Shown here in pieces: positions 1-7,813 of a stretch of 16,599 nt of DNA. Positions within the stretch are counted from its first letter, which is position 1. Every line of letters starts with the position of its first letter. Source of the DNA: DAOVRL01 sp964459805 (GTDB lineage Bacteria > Planctomycetota > Phycisphaerae > Sedimentisphaerales > Anaerobacaceae). The translations under genes were made by a program, and so were the position numbers. A model generated the notes under the pieces. The model did no database searches. It was not told where the DNA came from and worked only from the letters and a program-made list of their open reading frames with translations. Location of the stretch: NCBI GenBank assembly GCA_964459805.1, contig CAYWOD010000063.1, positions 1 to 16,599 of the forward strand, read 5' to 3'.

Positions 1-214
1 CGTCCCAGTCGATTCCCAGCCACCACAGGTCGTCCATAACCTGCTGCGTGGCGGTGGGGGTGTTGCGCTTCTGGTCCGTATCCTCGATCCGCAGGATGAA
101 CCGTCCGCCTGTCCGCCGGGCCCAGAGCCAGTTAAACAGCGCCGTCCTGGCGCCGCCAACATGCAGATAGCCCGTCGGCGATGGTGCAAAACGCGTTACT
201 ACTTTCTCAGCCAT
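1..214 (-). CDS. gltX: Glutamyl-tRNA synthetase, N-terminal part (cut by window edge)
   Basis: This is the first 71 codons of a class I glutamate-tRNA ligase, which charges tRNA-Glu (and tRNA-Gln where GlnRS is absent) in the cytoplasm. Translating the complement from the ATG at 214 gives MAEKVVTRFAPSPTGYLHVG, followed by GARTALFNWLWARR and LRIEDTD. These are the ATP-binding HIGH-type motif (here HVGG), the helix after it, and the RIEDTD motif of GluRS. APSPTG separates it from GlnRS, which has PPEPNG. The rest of the gene lies beyond base 1. A good promoter at 259-287 predicts a leader of about 37 nt. No strong Shine-Dalgarno is seen, only a weak GGTGAG. It is transcribed away from the hepT-glnS block. 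Identity is near certain; discrimination between GltX paralogues is not possible from this fragment. Confidence 0.95.
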   Translation of the reverse strand, partial: MAEKVVTRFAPSPTGYLHVGGARTALFNWLWARRTGGRFILRIEDTDQKRNTPTATQQVMDDLWWLGIDWD

Positions 215-258
215 AACTTACGATTACTCACCAACTGCGAGAATTTGTGAGAGCCAAT

Positions 259-287
259 AGAATAAGCCACGCCGCCGTCCTTGTCAA
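259..287 (-). promoter_or_regulatory. Sigma70-type promoter of gltX
   Basis: On the minus strand a perfect TTGACA (282-287) is separated by 17 nt from TATTCT (259-264, 4 of 6 to consensus). The predicted start is near 251, giving a 5' leader of about 37 nt before the gltX ATG. It lies in the 278-bp intergenic region and points away from hepT. Confidence 0.6.
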
Positions 288-369
288 GCGCCGCAAACCG
301 AAGCCGGCAAATTTGCACGGCCACCACGCTGAATTAACAACTGCACCGTCAACTCAGCCTACATTTTAC

Positions 370-398
370 TTCAACTACCACCCCGGAATGACTATAAT
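370..398 (+). promoter_or_regulatory. Possible promoter of the hepT-glnS block
   Basis: A perfect TATAAT (393-398) is preceded by 17 nt and a weak -35, TTCAAC (370-375, 3 of 6). The predicted start is near 405, with a leader of about 88 nt before hepT. The -10 box is strong, but the -35 is poor enough that this could be chance. Confidence 0.35.
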
Positions 399-440
399 TT
401 ACCGGAAACGTATATTGGCAATCTGCTTAGCTACATTGCT

Positions 441-503
441 GTTGGTAGAAGTGGCGTCTCGATTCCCCGGGCAATTGAACGGGAGATGATCAATGTTGCG
501 TGA
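441..503 (+). pseudogene. Possible C-terminal remnant of an MntA-type nucleotidyltransferase
   Basis: One frame just upstream of hepT encodes VGRSGVSIPRAIEREMINVA and then TGA, overlapping the hepT start by 11 nt. MNT-domain antitoxins paired with HepT often end in a stretch like RERILREAVYVA and commonly overlap hepT, so the ending and position fit. The rest of an MNT protein (GSxARG and DxD motifs, about 80 residues) is not readable in any frame between 215 and 440. The match is short and made by eye, so it may be coincidence. Confidence 0.25.
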
Positions 504-837
504 CGAAATAACGTATTTGCAGGACATCGCCCAGCGTTGCGAGAAGATACTACGGTTCACGGGCGGCTTGGCCCAGTCAGACCTGGTCACAGACGAGAAG
601 ACCTACGATGCCGTTGTCCGCAACTTGGAAATTATAGGTGAAGCCGCCAAACATATTCCCGAAAACCTTAGGGCACGATTGCCGGATATCGAATGGCGAA
701 AAGCTGCAGGGCTGCGTGACATGCCGGCGCATGCATACTTCGGCATCGACTATGATATTCTGTGGGATGTCGTGCAGAATAAGGTCCCTCAATTGGCCGA
801 GGCAATAAATACCTTCCTGAATAAACAGCAGGGCTGA
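493..837 (+). CDS. hepT: HepT-like ribonuclease toxin (DUF86 family)
   Basis: A 114-residue all-helical protein of the HepT/DUF86 family, HEPN-superfamily RNases that usually act as toxins in MntA-HepT systems, where the MntA nucleotidyltransferase neutralises HepT by adding AMP to a tyrosine near the active site. Visible marks are VRNLEIIGEAAKHIP (residues 42-56), typical of the family, and the catalytic RX4HXY motif as R75, H80 and Y82 in RDMPAHAY. Length is normal and all key residues are present. The start is the ATG at 493, with GGGAG at 481-485 seven bases before it. No intact MntA gene adjoins it: upstream is only a 278-bp gap to divergent gltX, and downstream is glnS, 31 bp away and probably co-transcribed. 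It could be an orphan toxin, be controlled by a distant MNT protein, or be decaying with weak activity. The family call is firm; toxicity is inferred. Confidence 0.88.
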   Translation: MLRDEITYLQDIAQRCEKILRFTGGLAQSDLVTDEKTYDAVVRNLEIIGEAAKHIPENLRARLPDIEWRKAAGLRDMPAHAYFGIDYDILWDVVQNKVPQLAEAINTFLNKQQG

Positions 838-868
838 CAACAACAAAGATTCTAACGGTGTCATTTCT

Positions 869-2635
<1,767 letters not shown>

Positions 2636-2636
2636 T

Positions 2637-2641
2637 AGGAG
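2637..2641 (+). promoter_or_regulatory. Ribosome binding site that fixes the darT start
   Basis: AGGAG lies eight bases before the GTG at 2650 and directly after the glnS stop codon. The darT frame stays open far upstream inside glnS, so this site is what decides the start. Confidence 0.75.
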
Positions 2642-2649
2642 TAGCCGTT

Positions 2650-3240
2650 GTGCGCCGGTCAGATGTTGTAGAATTGTATTATATTACACCGATTGGCAAT
2701 GTGCCGTCGATTCTTAAGCGTGGGATATTGTCGAACAAGCTTGCTGCTGACTTCCCACATAAGTCGGTTGCGATGGAAGTGGTTCAGACACGACGGACCA
2801 ACAAAAGGATTCCCGGTGCAGGTCATCTTCACGACTACGCTAACTTGTATTTTGATGCCCACAATCCAACGCTTAGTAAAGTGCGCAGTTATAATGATAG
2901 TATTTGTATTCTGCGTGTCGATCCAGGGGTTTTAGACTTCCCGAATGTAATTATCGCTGACCGTAATGCCGCCAGTGATTACGCGCGCTTTGATCCACCC
3001 AATCAGGGCTTAGCTGTAATGGATAAGGGTAGGGTTTTCTCACAATATTGGACACACCCAGAGAATCAATATGATGAATGGACTCACAAGTCAATCAAGT
3101 GCGCAGAAGTTCTTGTCCCGGAAAAAGTTGAGCCGAATTACATTATTGGCGGTTATGTTGCAAATGATAGGGCACTGGCAAGTTTTACAAGGCTCGATAC
3201 GCGGTTGACAGTATGCATTAGAAATGATATATTCTTCTGA
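2650..3240 (+). CDS. darT: DarT-like DNA ADP-ribosyltransferase toxin (DUF4433)
   Basis: A 196-residue protein of the DarT/DUF4433 family, toxins that use NAD+ to attach ADP-ribose to bases of single-stranded DNA, blocking replication. Seen here: the N-terminal NAD-site segment YYITPIGNVPSILKRGILS (10-28), the basic loop TRRTNKR (47-53), which probably carries the catalytic or NAD-contacting Arg, HDYANLYFDAHNP (61-73), and KCAEVLVP (150-157), where E153 is the likely catalytic glutamate. The start is GTG at 2650, set by AGGAG at 2637-2641; the frame is open upstream but overlaps glnS there. It lies 14 bp after glnS and 13 bp before darG, the usual toxin-antitoxin order and spacing. The block is visibly richer in A and T than glnS or the sulfatases, which suggests acquisition. 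Many family members have YHITH where this one has YYITP; subtype and base specificity cannot be assigned from sequence alone. Confidence 0.88.
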   Translation: MRRSDVVELYYITPIGNVPSILKRGILSNKLAADFPHKSVAMEVVQTRRTNKRIPGAGHLHDYANLYFDAHNPTLSKVRSYNDSICILRVDPGVLDFPNVIIADRNAASDYARFDPPNQGLAVMDKGRVFSQYWTHPENQYDEWTHKSIKCAEVLVPEKVEPNYIIGGYVANDRALASFTRLDTRLTVCIRNDIFF

Positions 3241-3253
3241 TGAGTAGGCCAAT

Positions 3254-4384
3254 ATGAAGATTCTGGTCGGCGACATACTGAAATCCAAAGCACAAACCAT
3301 TGTCAACACTGTGAACTGTGTTGGCATAATGGGTAAAGGCATCGCTCTGGAATTCAAAAAACGTTTTCCGGATATGTTCAAGGATTACGAGGAGCGTTAC
3401 TCGCGTGGTGAGGTGAAATTGGGCGAGCCTTATTTGTATAAGGTGCTTTTCGGACAACAGGTCGTGAACTTTCCGACCAAGGATCATTGGAAATCTCTCT
3501 CAAAGATGAGCGATATCGAAAAGGGATTAGATTATCTTCTGAAGCACTACAAGAAATGGGGCATTACTTCGATAGCGATACCCCCACTCGGATGTGGAAA
3601 TGGCCAATTGGAGTGGACAGCAGTCGGACCATTGATTTACAATCGGGCAAGACAGATGGATGTCCCGGTTGAAATTTATGCCCCATATGGAACGAATCCT
3701 GCTCAGTTGACAGTGTCGTTTCTTGAGAACATGAGTGTAGATACTAGCGCTGGAGTATCGCTATCAAGGAATGATCCCATAGGTCTTAATCCCGCTTGGC
3801 TCGGGCTTATTGAAATCTTGAGGCGACTTGAGGAGCAGCCATATCACTGGCCAGTCGGTCGTACAGTTTTTCAGAAGATTGCTTACGTGGCCACGCAAGA
3901 AGGGCTCCCGACAGGATTCTCTTATCGAAGGTCAAGTTATGGACCTTTTGCCAAAGAACTGAAACTTGCTCAAACGAGACTAATCAACAGCAATTTGTTG
4001 CAGGAGGAACGCCTTGGCCCCATGTTTGCGGTCAAGGTAGGTCCTGCTTTTGAAGATACGAAAAGACGGTATAAATCCTTCTTGGGCAAATACACCAGTG
4101 TGATCGAGAAGACGACTGACTTGTTTATGCGTGTTGATACCATACACGCTGAAGCCCTTGCTACAGTGATGTTTGCCGCAGTTGAATTAAGAAGCGGCAA
4201 TAATGCTTCTGTTTCCGAAATGGATCTGTTCAACGCGGTAATGGAGTGGAAGCAGCGAAGGAGACCGCCGCTGAATAAAACCATAGTCGCATCAACTATA
4301 CGGAATCTCGGTGCGCTGGGTTGGATCAATGTTCAACCGGATAACAGACTCCCTGTTGCAGATGGTGCCGAGATGTATGTGTAA
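3254..4384 (+). CDS. darG: DarG-like antitoxin: macrodomain plus C-terminal toxin-binding domain
   Basis: A 376-residue, two-domain antitoxin. Residues 1-155 are a macrodomain of the DarG type, which hydrolyses ADP-ribose from DNA: VGDILKSKAQTIVNTVNCVG (5-24), MGKGIALEFKKRFP (26-39), NFPTKDHW (72-79) and the loop IPPLGCGNGQLEW (109-121). K76 in NFPTK is the likely equivalent of the catalytic lysine of characterised DarG. After a linker (about 156-178), residues 179-376 match the usual DarG C-terminal region: HWPVGRTVFQKIAYVATQEG (198-217), then SYGPFAKEL (228-236), and a winged-helix-like end, STIRNLGALGWINV (347-360). This domain is reported to bind and block DarT directly in studied systems. 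The start ATG is preceded by a weak AGTAGG (3243-3248). The gene is complete, so both antitoxin activities look preserved. It ends convergent to trpC, 91 bp away. Confidence 0.9.
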   Translation: MKILVGDILKSKAQTIVNTVNCVGIMGKGIALEFKKRFPDMFKDYEERYSRGEVKLGEPYLYKVLFGQQVVNFPTKDHWKSLSKMSDIEKGLDYLLKHYKKWGITSIAIPPLGCGNGQLEWTAVGPLIYNRARQMDVPVEIYAPYGTNPAQLTVSFLENMSVDTSAGVSLSRNDPIGLNPAWLGLIEILRRLEEQPYHWPVGRTVFQKIAYVATQEGLPTGFSYRRSSYGPFAKELKLAQTRLINSNLLQEERLGPMFAVKVGPAFEDTKRRYKSFLGKYTSVIEKTTDLFMRVDTIHAEALATVMFAAVELRSGNNASVSEMDLFNAVMEWKQRRRPPLNKTIVASTIRNLGALGWINVQPDNRLPVADGAEMYV

Positions 4385-4429
4385 AGTTCACATTTCCTTC
4401 CCCTGTCTGGTTTGGCGAATACGGAGCAA

Positions 4430-4454
4430 CACATTTGTCTTCGGGCAGGATGTG
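4430..4454. terminator. UUCG-capped hairpin between convergent darG and trpC
   Basis: CACAT (4430-4434) pairs with ATGTG (4450-4454), and inside it TGTC pairs with GGCA around a TTCG tetraloop, with a T/GG internal bulge. It sits in the 91-bp gap between two converging genes, where a shared terminator would be expected. Neither side has a T-run, so it may be a Rho-dependent end or 3' stabiliser. Confidence 0.35.
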
Positions 4455-4475
4455 CACCACACGCATAAATAATAC

Positions 4476-5279
4476 TTAGCCGAAGAGTTCGTGGAATTTT
4501 TGTTCTATGTCGGGGTGTTCGCAGAGGGTTTGGCCTACGAGGACCGCTCTTACGCCAACTTTCATCAGTTTTTCGACGTCGGCGCGTGTTTTTATTCCGC
4601 TTTCGGAGACCAGCTCATTCGTGTTATCGAGCAGTGCGGCCAATCGGCTGGTCGTGTTGAGATCGACCTGCATCGTTGTGAGGTCGCGATTGTTTATTCC
4701 CAGGACGCTGTAGCCCTTTTTTGGAAAGCCGATGAGGCTGCGCAAGCTTAGAAGCGTATCGGCCTGGTGGATCTCGAGAAGGACGGTCAGCGTCAACTCC
4801 GCCGCGGCGATCATCATGTCCATCAGGTGGCCTGGCTTTAGCGCCTCGGCTATGAGCAGTATGGCATCGGCCCCGGCGGCACGGGATTCATAGACCTGCC
4901 AGATATCGACAATAAAATCCTTTCGCAAGACCGGCAAATCCACAACTTCGCGAATCTGCTTCATATATTCGAGCCGGCCCTGAAAGTATTTTTCGTCGGT
5001 GAGAACGCTGATTGCATCGGCGCCGCACTTCTCACAGGTCTTCGCGATTGCAACCGGGTGGAAATCCTCACGAATCAGGCCCGCCGAGGGCGAGGCCTTT
5101 TTAATCTCGGCGATAACGTTTAGCCCGCGGCGATTGGGCTTCGTGACGGCCTTGTAAAAGTTGCGGCACTTAGGCAGGCCGCTAATCTGCTCTTTGAGCA
5201 CCTCAAGGCTCGTCTGTGACCGGCGGTGTTCCACTTCGGCACGCTTGTCGGCGATTATCTTGTCTAATATATTGGCCAA
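4476..5279 (-). CDS. trpC: Indole-3-glycerol-phosphate synthase
   Basis: A 267-residue (beta/alpha)8-barrel enzyme that closes the indole ring in tryptophan synthesis, turning CdRP into indole-3-glycerol phosphate. Motifs in order: AEIKKASPSAG (57-67, with catalytic E58 and K60), ISVLTDEKYFQG (90-101), PVLRKDFIVDIWQVYE (116-131, K120 the general acid), LLEIH (167-171, E169), LGINNRDL (193-200) and SESGI (225-229). Length is normal for a monofunctional TrpC; no TrpF is fused. The frame opens with TTG at 5279, with GGGTGGA upstream on the coding strand, and no better ATG lies near the N-terminus. It is the last gene of the smpB-DUF1844-trpC run, 38 bp after the DUF1844 stop. No other trp gene is in the window, so the pathway genes are dispersed. 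Confidence 0.96.
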   Translation of the reverse strand: MANILDKIIADKRAEVEHRRSQTSLEVLKEQISGLPKCRNFYKAVTKPNRRGLNVIAEIKKASPSAGLIREDFHPVAIAKTCEKCGADAISVLTDEKYFQGRLEYMKQIREVVDLPVLRKDFIVDIWQVYESRAAGADAILLIAEALKPGHLMDMMIAAAELTLTVLLEIHQADTLLSLRSLIGFPKKGYSVLGINNRDLTTMQVDLNTTSRLAALLDNTNELVSESGIKTRADVEKLMKVGVRAVLVGQTLCEHPDIEQKFHELFG

Positions 5280-5317
5280 CGCAATCCACCCGTTATCGCA
5301 ACAACATTACCCAATTT

Positions 5318-5731
5318 CTATTCGACCTTCGGCGGGGCCTGGTCTGCGATCTTGACATAGCCCATCCGAAGCTCACTGAGAGTGTTCGCCAGGACCTTCT
5401 CTTCGGATTCGGTCAGGTTGCCCTTGGTCTTCTCTTCGATGGTCGCGAGCATGTCGATGTTGTACTTCGCCATCTCCAGGTCCGGCTCCTTTTTCTCCTG
5501 ACCCTCGATCTGCAGCATACCCAAAGCAAAGGCGGTCTGGGTGGCCAGCGTGCTGATAAGTGCGGGGAAGTTGCCTTTCGGCAAAGGACCGCGGGGCTGC
5601 TCGGCCTGTTCTTTTTTTTTCTCGGCCTCTTCCTGTGCGGCTAATATCTCCTTTTCCCTCTGCGCCTCGGCCTTCCAATCCTCATCGACTATGATCTTTT
5701 TCTCTTCTTCTTTCTTTTCTTCTTCAGCCAT
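5318..5731 (-). CDS. DUF1844 family protein
   Basis: A 137-residue cytoplasmic protein. Residues 1-50 are a highly charged stretch rich in Glu and Lys, probably a disordered or coiled-coil segment. Residues 53-125 form the DUF1844 core: NFPALISTLATQTAFALGML (54-73), then MAKYNIDMLATIEEKTKGNL (87-106) and ESEEKVLANTLSELRMGYVK (108-127). The family is small, helical and of unknown function, and is frequent in Planctomycetota and deltaproteobacterial lineages. The start is the ATG at 5731, preceded by AGAGG about 10 nt upstream. It lies between smpB (36 bp) and trpC (38 bp), so the three are probably one operon. No enzymatic residues can be identified. Confidence 0.85.
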   Translation of the reverse strand: MAEEEKKEEEKKIIVDEDWKAEAQREKEILAAQEEAEKKKEQAEQPRGPLPKGNFPALISTLATQTAFALGMLQIEGQEKKEPDLEMAKYNIDMLATIEEKTKGNLTESEEKVLANTLSELRMGYVKIADQAPPKVE

Positions 5732-5767
5732 AATTTACGTGCCTCTGTAAAATTCAGTCGTTTCCGG

Positions 5768-6247
5768 TCACCTGCGATACTTTTTCATACTCCTATCGAC
5801 GTCGCGCTTCCGGTCGCGTTCGGTGATAGCTTGCCTTTTATCGTATTGTCTTTTTCCTCTGGCCAGCGCCAGCTCCGTTTTTGCCAGTCCGCGATCGCTG
5901 AAGTAAATCCGCAGCGGCACTAAGGTAAAGCCTCGCTGTTCGAGTTTGATCGTTATTTTGCGGATTTCGCCCTTGTGGAGCAACAGTTTTCTATTTCTGG
6001 TCGGCTCGTGATTGCTGATCGAGGCCTGCTGGTACTGGGCGATGCTGGCGCCGACAAGCCAGCACTCGCCGCCGCTGATCCTCGCGTACGAGCCGTTGAG
6101 GTCGGCCTGGCCGGCACGCAGCGACTTGACCTCCGTGCCCAGCAGCTCAAGCCCGGCCTCGAACCGCTCGATAAGCTCGAAGTTCCGGTAAGCCTTCTTA
6201 TTGACCGCCGCCGCACCGCTCTTGTGCTTGCTCGATTTTGCTGCCAT
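5768..6247 (-). CDS. smpB: SsrA-binding protein SmpB
   Basis: A 159-residue RNA-binding protein that delivers tmRNA to stalled ribosomes for trans-translation. Family marks: NKKAYRNFELIERFEAGLEL (16-35), GTEVKSLRAGQADLNGSYA (37-55), HEPTRNRKLLLHKGEI (79-94), an OB-fold core, and the basic C-terminal tail KRDVDRSMKKYRR, which enters the mRNA channel of the ribosome. The frame is open for 35 more codons upstream, but the family normally begins near here and length matches the usual 160 or so. The chosen ATG at 6247 has no Shine-Dalgarno. Instead a promoter ends 7 nt before it, which predicts a leaderless mRNA. The gene leads the smpB-DUF1844-trpC run. No tmRNA gene (ssrA) was seen nearby. Confidence 0.95.
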   Translation of the reverse strand: MAAKSSKHKSGAAAVNKKAYRNFELIERFEAGLELLGTEVKSLRAGQADLNGSYARISGGECWLVGASIAQYQQASISNHEPTRNRKLLLHKGEIRKITIKLEQRGFTLVPLRIYFSDRGLAKTELALARGKRQYDKRQAITERDRKRDVDRSMKKYRR

Positions 6248-6254
6248 GTGCGCA

Positions 6255-6283
6255 ATGATAGCAGCGGAACGAGAATTTTGCAA
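6255..6283 (-). promoter_or_regulatory. Promoter of the smpB operon, predicted leaderless
   Basis: On the minus strand TTGCAA (6278-6283, 4 of 6) is followed by exactly 17 nt and TATCAT (6255-6260, 5 of 6). Only 7 nt separate the -10 box from the smpB ATG at 6247, so transcription should begin at or within a base or two of the A of the start codon. Confidence 0.55.
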
Positions 6284-6351
6284 GGGCGCAGCAAATTGCA
6301 CAAGAGCACACGCCGCAAGCAACCTTTCGGTCCCGGACTCTTTTGTGCCCA

Positions 6352-6370
6352 ACCCTTAAGCCCTTAGGGT
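6352..6370 (-). terminator. Weak hairpin after sulfatase A
   Basis: ACCCT (6352-6356) can pair with AGGGT (6366-6370) just downstream of the sulfatase A stop. No T-run follows on the minus strand, so termination here is doubtful, but it is the only stem-loop seen before the smpB promoter. Confidence 0.25.
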
Positions 6371-6376
6371 GCCGCC

Positions 6377-7813
6377 TTATATCCGGCCGGGCTCTCTTCG
6401 GTTTTGACCTGTTGTTTTCGTCGCTGAATCGCCGATGTCCCGGCGCATCTTCTGGGCCAGGGCCAGCAGGCGCTCGACCACGTCCGGGTGCCGGGCGGAT
6501 ACGTCGTGCTGCTCGCCGATGTCTTTCTCCAGGTCGAAAAGCTCCTGCTTGATATTGCCCTGTTCATACTTGACGGGCTGGCCGCCGGTGCCGCCCTTTC
6601 TCCCGGCGAGCGTTCGGTAGCCGTGCGGCAGGTGCAGCTTCCACCTGCCGCTGCGGACCGCCTCGAGCGCCCAGCCGCGGTAGTAAAAGAACGCCTCGTG
6701 CGGACTCTTCGCTCCGGGCTTGGCGGCCATAAGGGGCCAGATATCTTTGCCGTCGATCTTACAGCCCGGCAGTTTTGCTCCGGTGAGCTTGGCGATAGTC
6801 GGCAGGATGTCCATTGTCGAGGCCAGCTCACTGCAGACGGCCCCGGCGGGAATTTGGCCGGGCCAGCGCATAATAGTCGGCTCGCGCTGACCGCCGTCGA
6901 AGGTCGTGCCCTTGCCCTCGCGCAAGCGGCCCGCCGAGCCGGCGTGGTCGCCGTAGCTTAGCCACGGGCCGTTGTCCGAGCAGAAAATAACCAATGTCTT
7001 TTCGTCGATGCCCAGCTTTTTGAGGGTCGAGAGGATTTGGCCGGCCGACCAGTCGATCTCCATCAGCACGTCACCGTAGAGACCGCGTTTGGATTTGCCC
7101 TTGAATTTGTCCGAGACGAACAGCGGCACGTGCGGCATCGAATGCGGCAGATACAAAAAGAACGGCCGATCCTTGTTCTTCTCGATGAAGCTCACGGCCC
7201 GCTCGGTGTACCACGTGGTCAGTTGCCTCTGGTCCGGGTTGTATTCGATGGTCCTTTCGCCTTCGATCAGCGGCAGGTCCGGATACCTTCTGCTGGTCGG
7301 ATGCTTGGGCCACATATCGTTCGAGTAGGGCAGTCCGAAGTAATCGTCGAAGCCGTGACGTGTGGGCAGAAACTTCGGCTGATGGCCCAGGTGCCATTTG
7401 CCGTAGCATGCGGTCGCATAGCCGAGCGGCTTTAGAATCTCGGCGATTGTCTGTTCCTGGTCGCTCATGCCGATTTTGGCACTCGGGCCGATCACGTATG
7501 GCAGGCCCACCCGCTGCGGATAGCAGCCCGTCATCAGGGCAGCACGCGAAGGCGTACACGAGGCCGCAGCCGCGTAAAAATCAGTGAAGCGCACACCTTC
7601 GGCGGCCATCTTATCGAGATTGGGCGTTTTGTATCCCTTGGCGCCGAAAACGCCAACGTCGGCGTAGCCGGCGTCGTCGCAGAGGATGATAACAACGTTC
7701 GGCTTGTCCACCGGCTCAGTGCTCGAAACCGCCCGGGAGGCGCTGCCGCAGCCGGGCATAGCAAGGGCGGCGGTTGTGACGCCTGCGGCCTTTAGAAAAT
7801 CGCGTCTATTCAT
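6377..7813 (-). CDS. Sulfatase A: exported formylglycine-dependent sulfatase (arylsulfatase A/GALNS-like)
   Basis: A 478-residue S1-type sulfatase, hydrolysing sulfate esters outside the cytoplasm. It starts MNRRDFLKAAG, a Tat-like RRDFLK leader ending in AMPGC (C22), a possible lipoprotein cysteine but not a canonical lipobox. The metal site is CDDAGY (D46, D47) and SDNG (D280, N281). The formylglycine motif is CTPSR (C86 to R90). Other active-site residues are K139 and H141 in GKWHLG, H228 in MPHVP and K301 in REGKGTTFDGG. The C-terminal subdomain contains VRSGRWKLHLP. The order and spacing match human arylsulfatase A and GALNS; the substrate is not predictable. Its ATG overlaps the stop of sulfatase B by 4 bp (ATGA), with AAGGG upstream, so the two are translationally coupled. 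It is the last gene of the cluster and most resembles sulfatase E (shared HLPTRHGFD-like and GLPYSNDM/GIPYSNDM segments). Confidence 0.93.
   Translation of the reverse strand: MNRRDFLKAAGVTTAALAMPGCGSASRAVSSTEPVDKPNVVIILCDDAGYADVGVFGAKGYKTPNLDKMAAEGVRFTDFYAAAASCTPSRAALMTGCYPQRVGLPYVIGPSAKIGMSDQEQTIAEILKPLGYATACYGKWHLGHQPKFLPTRHGFDDYFGLPYSNDMWPKHPTSRRYPDLPLIEGERTIEYNPDQRQLTTWYTERAVSFIEKNKDRPFFLYLPHSMPHVPLFVSDKFKGKSKRGLYGDVLMEIDWSAGQILSTLKKLGIDEKTLVIFCSDNGPWLSYGDHAGSAGRLREGKGTTFDGGQREPTIMRWPGQIPAGAVCSELASTMDILPTIAKLTGAKLPGCKIDGKDIWPLMAAKPGAKSPHEAFFYYRGWALEAVRSGRWKLHLPHGYRTLAGRKGGTGGQPVKYEQGNIKQELFDLEKDIGEQHDVSARHPDVVERLLALAQKMRRDIGDSATKTTGQNRREPGRI

Noticed and set aside
247..489. An 80-residue plus-strand frame upstream of hepT, starting at GTG.
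   Set aside because: No Shine-Dalgarno, low-complexity basic N-terminus, no family resemblance, and it overlaps the gltX promoter and the possible hepT promoter.
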